DNA of 17,595 nt, from the NCBI GenBank assembly GCA_030600745.1, contig JAUVLL010000018.1, positions 1 through 17,595 of the forward strand, read 5' to 3'. The position numbers and the translations under genes were made by a program. Position 1 is the stretch's first letter; every line of letters begins with the position of its first letter. This document shows positions 16,095 through 17,595 of the stretch, in pieces. This stretch comes from Spirochaetaceae bacterium. GTDB lineage: Bacteria; Spirochaetota; Spirochaetia; B11-G9. Below the pieces are notes generated by a model, which saw nothing but the letters and a program-made list of their open reading frames with translations, ran no database searches and had not been told where the DNA came from.

Positions 16095-16137
16095 ATAAAC
16101 ACCCTTTTTTAGTAAATATACAAATCAGTGTATCTCT

Positions 16138-16165
16138 ATTTTAGTATAAAAAATTGAAAGGTCAA
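16138..16165 (-). promoter_or_regulatory. Predicted promoter of the glycosyltransferase pair
   Basis: On the minus strand TTGACC (16165-16160) and TAAAAT (16143-16138) are each 5/6 matches, 16 bases apart. It lies in the 105-base gap shared with the divergent NUDIX gene. The -10 overlaps one of three TTTTAGTA copies, at 16107-16114, 16139-16146 and 16179-16186. Confidence 0.6.
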
Positions 16166-16199
16166 GATTTTTTCTTACTTTTAGTATATTCTGGACTGC

Positions 16200-16775
16200 A
16201 TGTATAATAAAGAAAAACTAATATGGACAGAAAAATCACGAAAGATACTGCAAAGTTGCCGTATATTTGATCTTTATGAAGTAGATAAAGAATCTCCCGA
16301 TGGAAATGACAGTAATTTCTATCTTTTAAATTCTCCCGACTGGGTTACAGTGATTCCCCTTATTAAAGATGCCAGGGGATATGAATGTTTCCTAATGGTG
16401 GAGCAGTACAGGCATGGAAGTAATAAAGTTACTTTAGAATTCCCTGCCGGAATGATTGACCATGGAGAATTACCTGGAAATGCGGCTTTAAGGGAACTTC
16501 TGGAGGAAACAGGCTATATGGCAGGGGAGATTACAGAAATTGGCGCTGTATCCCCTAATCCTGCATTTATGAACAATATCAGCTATACATTTGTTGCCAG
16601 GGAGCTTGAGTTAAAAAGTGAACAAAACCTGGATAGAGATGAGTATATACACTTCCATCTGATTCCTGTTGCCGAAGTTGTGAAAAATATGGGTACCGGA
16701 AGGTATTCAAACGGAGTTATGCTGATGGCGTTGGCTTATTATCATAGATGGATGGAAACAGAGCCTGTCCTGTAA
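16200..16775 (+). CDS. NUDIX hydrolase, ADP-ribose/ADP-sugar pyrophosphatase-like
   Basis: A 191-residue soluble hydrolase with a complete NUDIX box: G84-x5-E90-x7-R98-E99-x2-E102-E103-x-G105, binding divalent metal for pyrophosphate cleavage. Upstream sequence VEQYRHGSNKVTLEFPAGMID and downstream AVSPNPAFMNNISYTFVA are typical of the ADP-ribose pyrophosphatase group, which cleaves nucleotide-diphosphate sugars or ADP-ribose. The start is ATG 16200. No Shine-Dalgarno sequence precedes it, and TATATT at 16185-16190 is only 9 bases away, so the message may be leaderless. The N-terminus (IWTEKSRKILQSCRIFDLYEV) looks native, supporting this start. It is divergent from the glycosyltransferases and convergent, with a 3-base gap, with the broken gene. 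The exact substrate is unproven. Confidence 0.87.
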   Translation: MYNKEKLIWTEKSRKILQSCRIFDLYEVDKESPDGNDSNFYLLNSPDWVTVIPLIKDARGYECFLMVEQYRHGSNKVTLEFPAGMIDHGELPGNAALRELLEETGYMAGEITEIGAVSPNPAFMNNISYTFVARELELKSEQNLDRDEYIHFHLIPVAEVVKNMGTGRYSNGVMLMALAYYHRWMETEPVL

Positions 16776-16778
16776 TTT

Positions 16779-17270
16779 TTACAGACCCATCTCCATTATC
16801 ATCTGGAATATACTCATAATATCCTCTGCAGGAATATTTGTACTACTGTGCAGCCTTCCGTTTTCAAAACCTGAGAATCCTGATATTCAAATTCTTTTAT
16901 TAACTCTGATGTATCAATATTAAAAGATTTTATAAGGCCGTTTATATCAAGGTAAATACTAAGGGAGTCATTACTGTAGGAGTCCAAATGGGATAGATTG
17001 CTGCTATTTTTTGGGGGAAAGTTTTTCTTCAGATTTTCTGAAGAAAAAAATACCAGGTAGTTCATATAGAATTTATACCGGGTACCCTTTCCTTCTTGTT
17101 TGTTTTGAATTAAATCCAATATATTCATGGAAGTATTTATTGGTATCCTGGCTAGCTTTATCATCAATAAAAATCAAAATGAGAATTGCTTTTGATAATT
17201 AAAACATGATAACAGAAAAACACAGTAAAACCAAACCCATTTTAAAATTTCATAATCTACTTTTTTTGTT
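16779..17270 (-). pseudogene. Frameshifted small protein gene, possibly a lipoprotein
   Basis: No single frame covers this region, but protein-like pieces do in succession. A hydrophobic piece ending FLLSC (possible lipobox) reads in one frame to a TGA at 17174. A second frame reads SKAILILIFIDDKASQDTNK (17198-17073), while the first frame reopens at about 17167 and continues through DSLSIYLDINGLIKSFNID to about 16870. The second frame then gives FENGRLHSSTNIPAEDIM and onward to a TAA at 16779. The last switch fits one missing T in the T4 run at 16866-16869. The stop lying 3 bases from the NUDIX stop favours this C-terminus over the 117-residue reading that ends at 16814. It could be decay, sequencing error or, less likely, two short genes. 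Function unknown. Confidence 0.5.
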
Positions 17271-17496
17271 TTTTTGCCCAAAGAAACAACTTTACTGCTG
17301 TTCTGACTGGATACCCTCCATAGACGATTGCCCAACCCAGAATCGCGAAACGTTCCTTCCATTCCGGTCTCATCTGAAGGGGGTAACTGAAATTCTTTGA
17401 ACCTGAAGGATCATATATAAATAATGCGCCAAGGAGAAGAATGAAAATTAAAACAAATAATTCTCCAGCAGCAATATTCCTGATATTTTTACTCAT
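17257..17496 (-). CDS. Hypothetical small membrane protein
   Basis: A 79-residue protein with two membrane helices (about 13-28, LFVLIFILLLGALFIY, and about 50-73, AILGWAIVYGGYPVRTAVKLF). They are joined by a 20-residue loop rich in proline and charge (DPSGSKNFSYPLQMRPEWKE), and the tail is lysine-rich (KKQKK). No family is recognised. The start is ATG 17496, because AGAGG lies 6 bases upstream and the sequence before it, back to 17571, has no membrane-protein character. It is the first gene of a minus-strand unit whose second member is the broken gene, beginning within about 20 bases of this stop. The function cannot be stated. Confidence 0.7.
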   Translation of the reverse strand: MSKNIRNIAAGELFVLIFILLLGALFIYDPSGSKNFSYPLQMRPEWKERFAILGWAIVYGGYPVRTAVKLFLWAKKQKK

Positions 17497-17542
17497 AATA
17501 AACCTCTTTTGTAGAATATAACCATGTTTGTAATGATAATCT

Positions 17543-17571
17543 ATCTTAATGCCGCTTTTTACGGAAAACAA
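17543..17571 (-). promoter_or_regulatory. Predicted promoter of the small membrane protein gene
   Basis: On the minus strand TTGTTT (17571-17566) and TAAGAT (17548-17543, 4/6) are 17 bases apart. An AT-rich inverted repeat AATTATT-GAAT-AATAATT (17570-17587) overlaps the -35 hexamer. The window ends 8 bases later, so the upstream neighbour is unknown. Confidence 0.4.
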
Positions 17572-17595
17572 TTATTGAATAATAATTATTTTTAT

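Noticed and set aside
1..17595. CRISPR array, tRNA/rRNA, transposase or prophage genes
   Set aside because: No regularly spaced repeats, no cloverleaf or rRNA-like conserved stretches and no integrase or transposase motifs were seen on either strand.

Overview
The window looks like a piece of chromosome from an anaerobic, low-to-medium GC (roughly 40% by eye) bacterium. A free-living spirochaete (Spirochaetales) is the best guess. This rests on the mix of an Opp/Dpp peptide transporter with an enlarged OppC, two ferredoxin-linked 2-oxoacid oxidoreductases, HisKA_2-type histidine kinases and short intergenic regions. It is an inference from gene content, not from a marker gene; no rRNA, tRNA, phage, transposase or CRISPR was seen.

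Layout. (1) 1-3175, plus strand: the 3' end of an oligopeptide ABC transporter operon (last codons of oppB, then oppC, oppD, oppF). (2) 3182-3727: a small repeat cluster and a minus-strand two-helix membrane protein whose last codons lie inside the repeat. (3) 4032-6611, plus strand: a four-subunit 2-oxoacid:ferredoxin oxidoreductase operon (ferredoxin-like, alpha, beta, gamma) behind a promoter region with palindromic, operator-like sequences. (4) 6667-7188, minus: an HD-domain phosphohydrolase. (5) 7351-9511, plus: two overlapping signalling genes, a PAS histidine kinase and a response-regulator/histidine-kinase hybrid, with no DNA-binding or cyclase output domain. (6) Two tandem hairpin terminators, then minus-strand nifJ (pyruvate:ferredoxin oxidoreductase), 9627-13148. 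(7) 13273-16094, minus: two overlapping GT-B glycosyltransferases that look like ancient paralogues. (8) 16200-16775, plus: a NUDIX hydrolase starting very close to its likely promoter. (9) 16779-17496, minus: a small membrane protein followed by what appears to be a frameshifted small protein gene.

How it works together. Peptide import (Opp) would supply amino acids. Their 2-oxoacids can be oxidised by the Kor/Vor-type enzyme to acyl-CoA, and pyruvate by NifJ to acetyl-CoA, both reducing ferredoxin; this fits amino-acid and sugar fermentation. The glycosyltransferase pair and the divergent NUDIX enzyme may share sugar-nucleotide metabolism, but acceptor and product cannot be read from the sequence. 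Most of the window is ordinary core metabolism. The parts most worth a second look are the palindromic KOR promoter, the output-less kinase pair, the paralogous glycosyltransferase pair, the broken gene near 17 kb and the repeat that supplies the end of a coding sequence.
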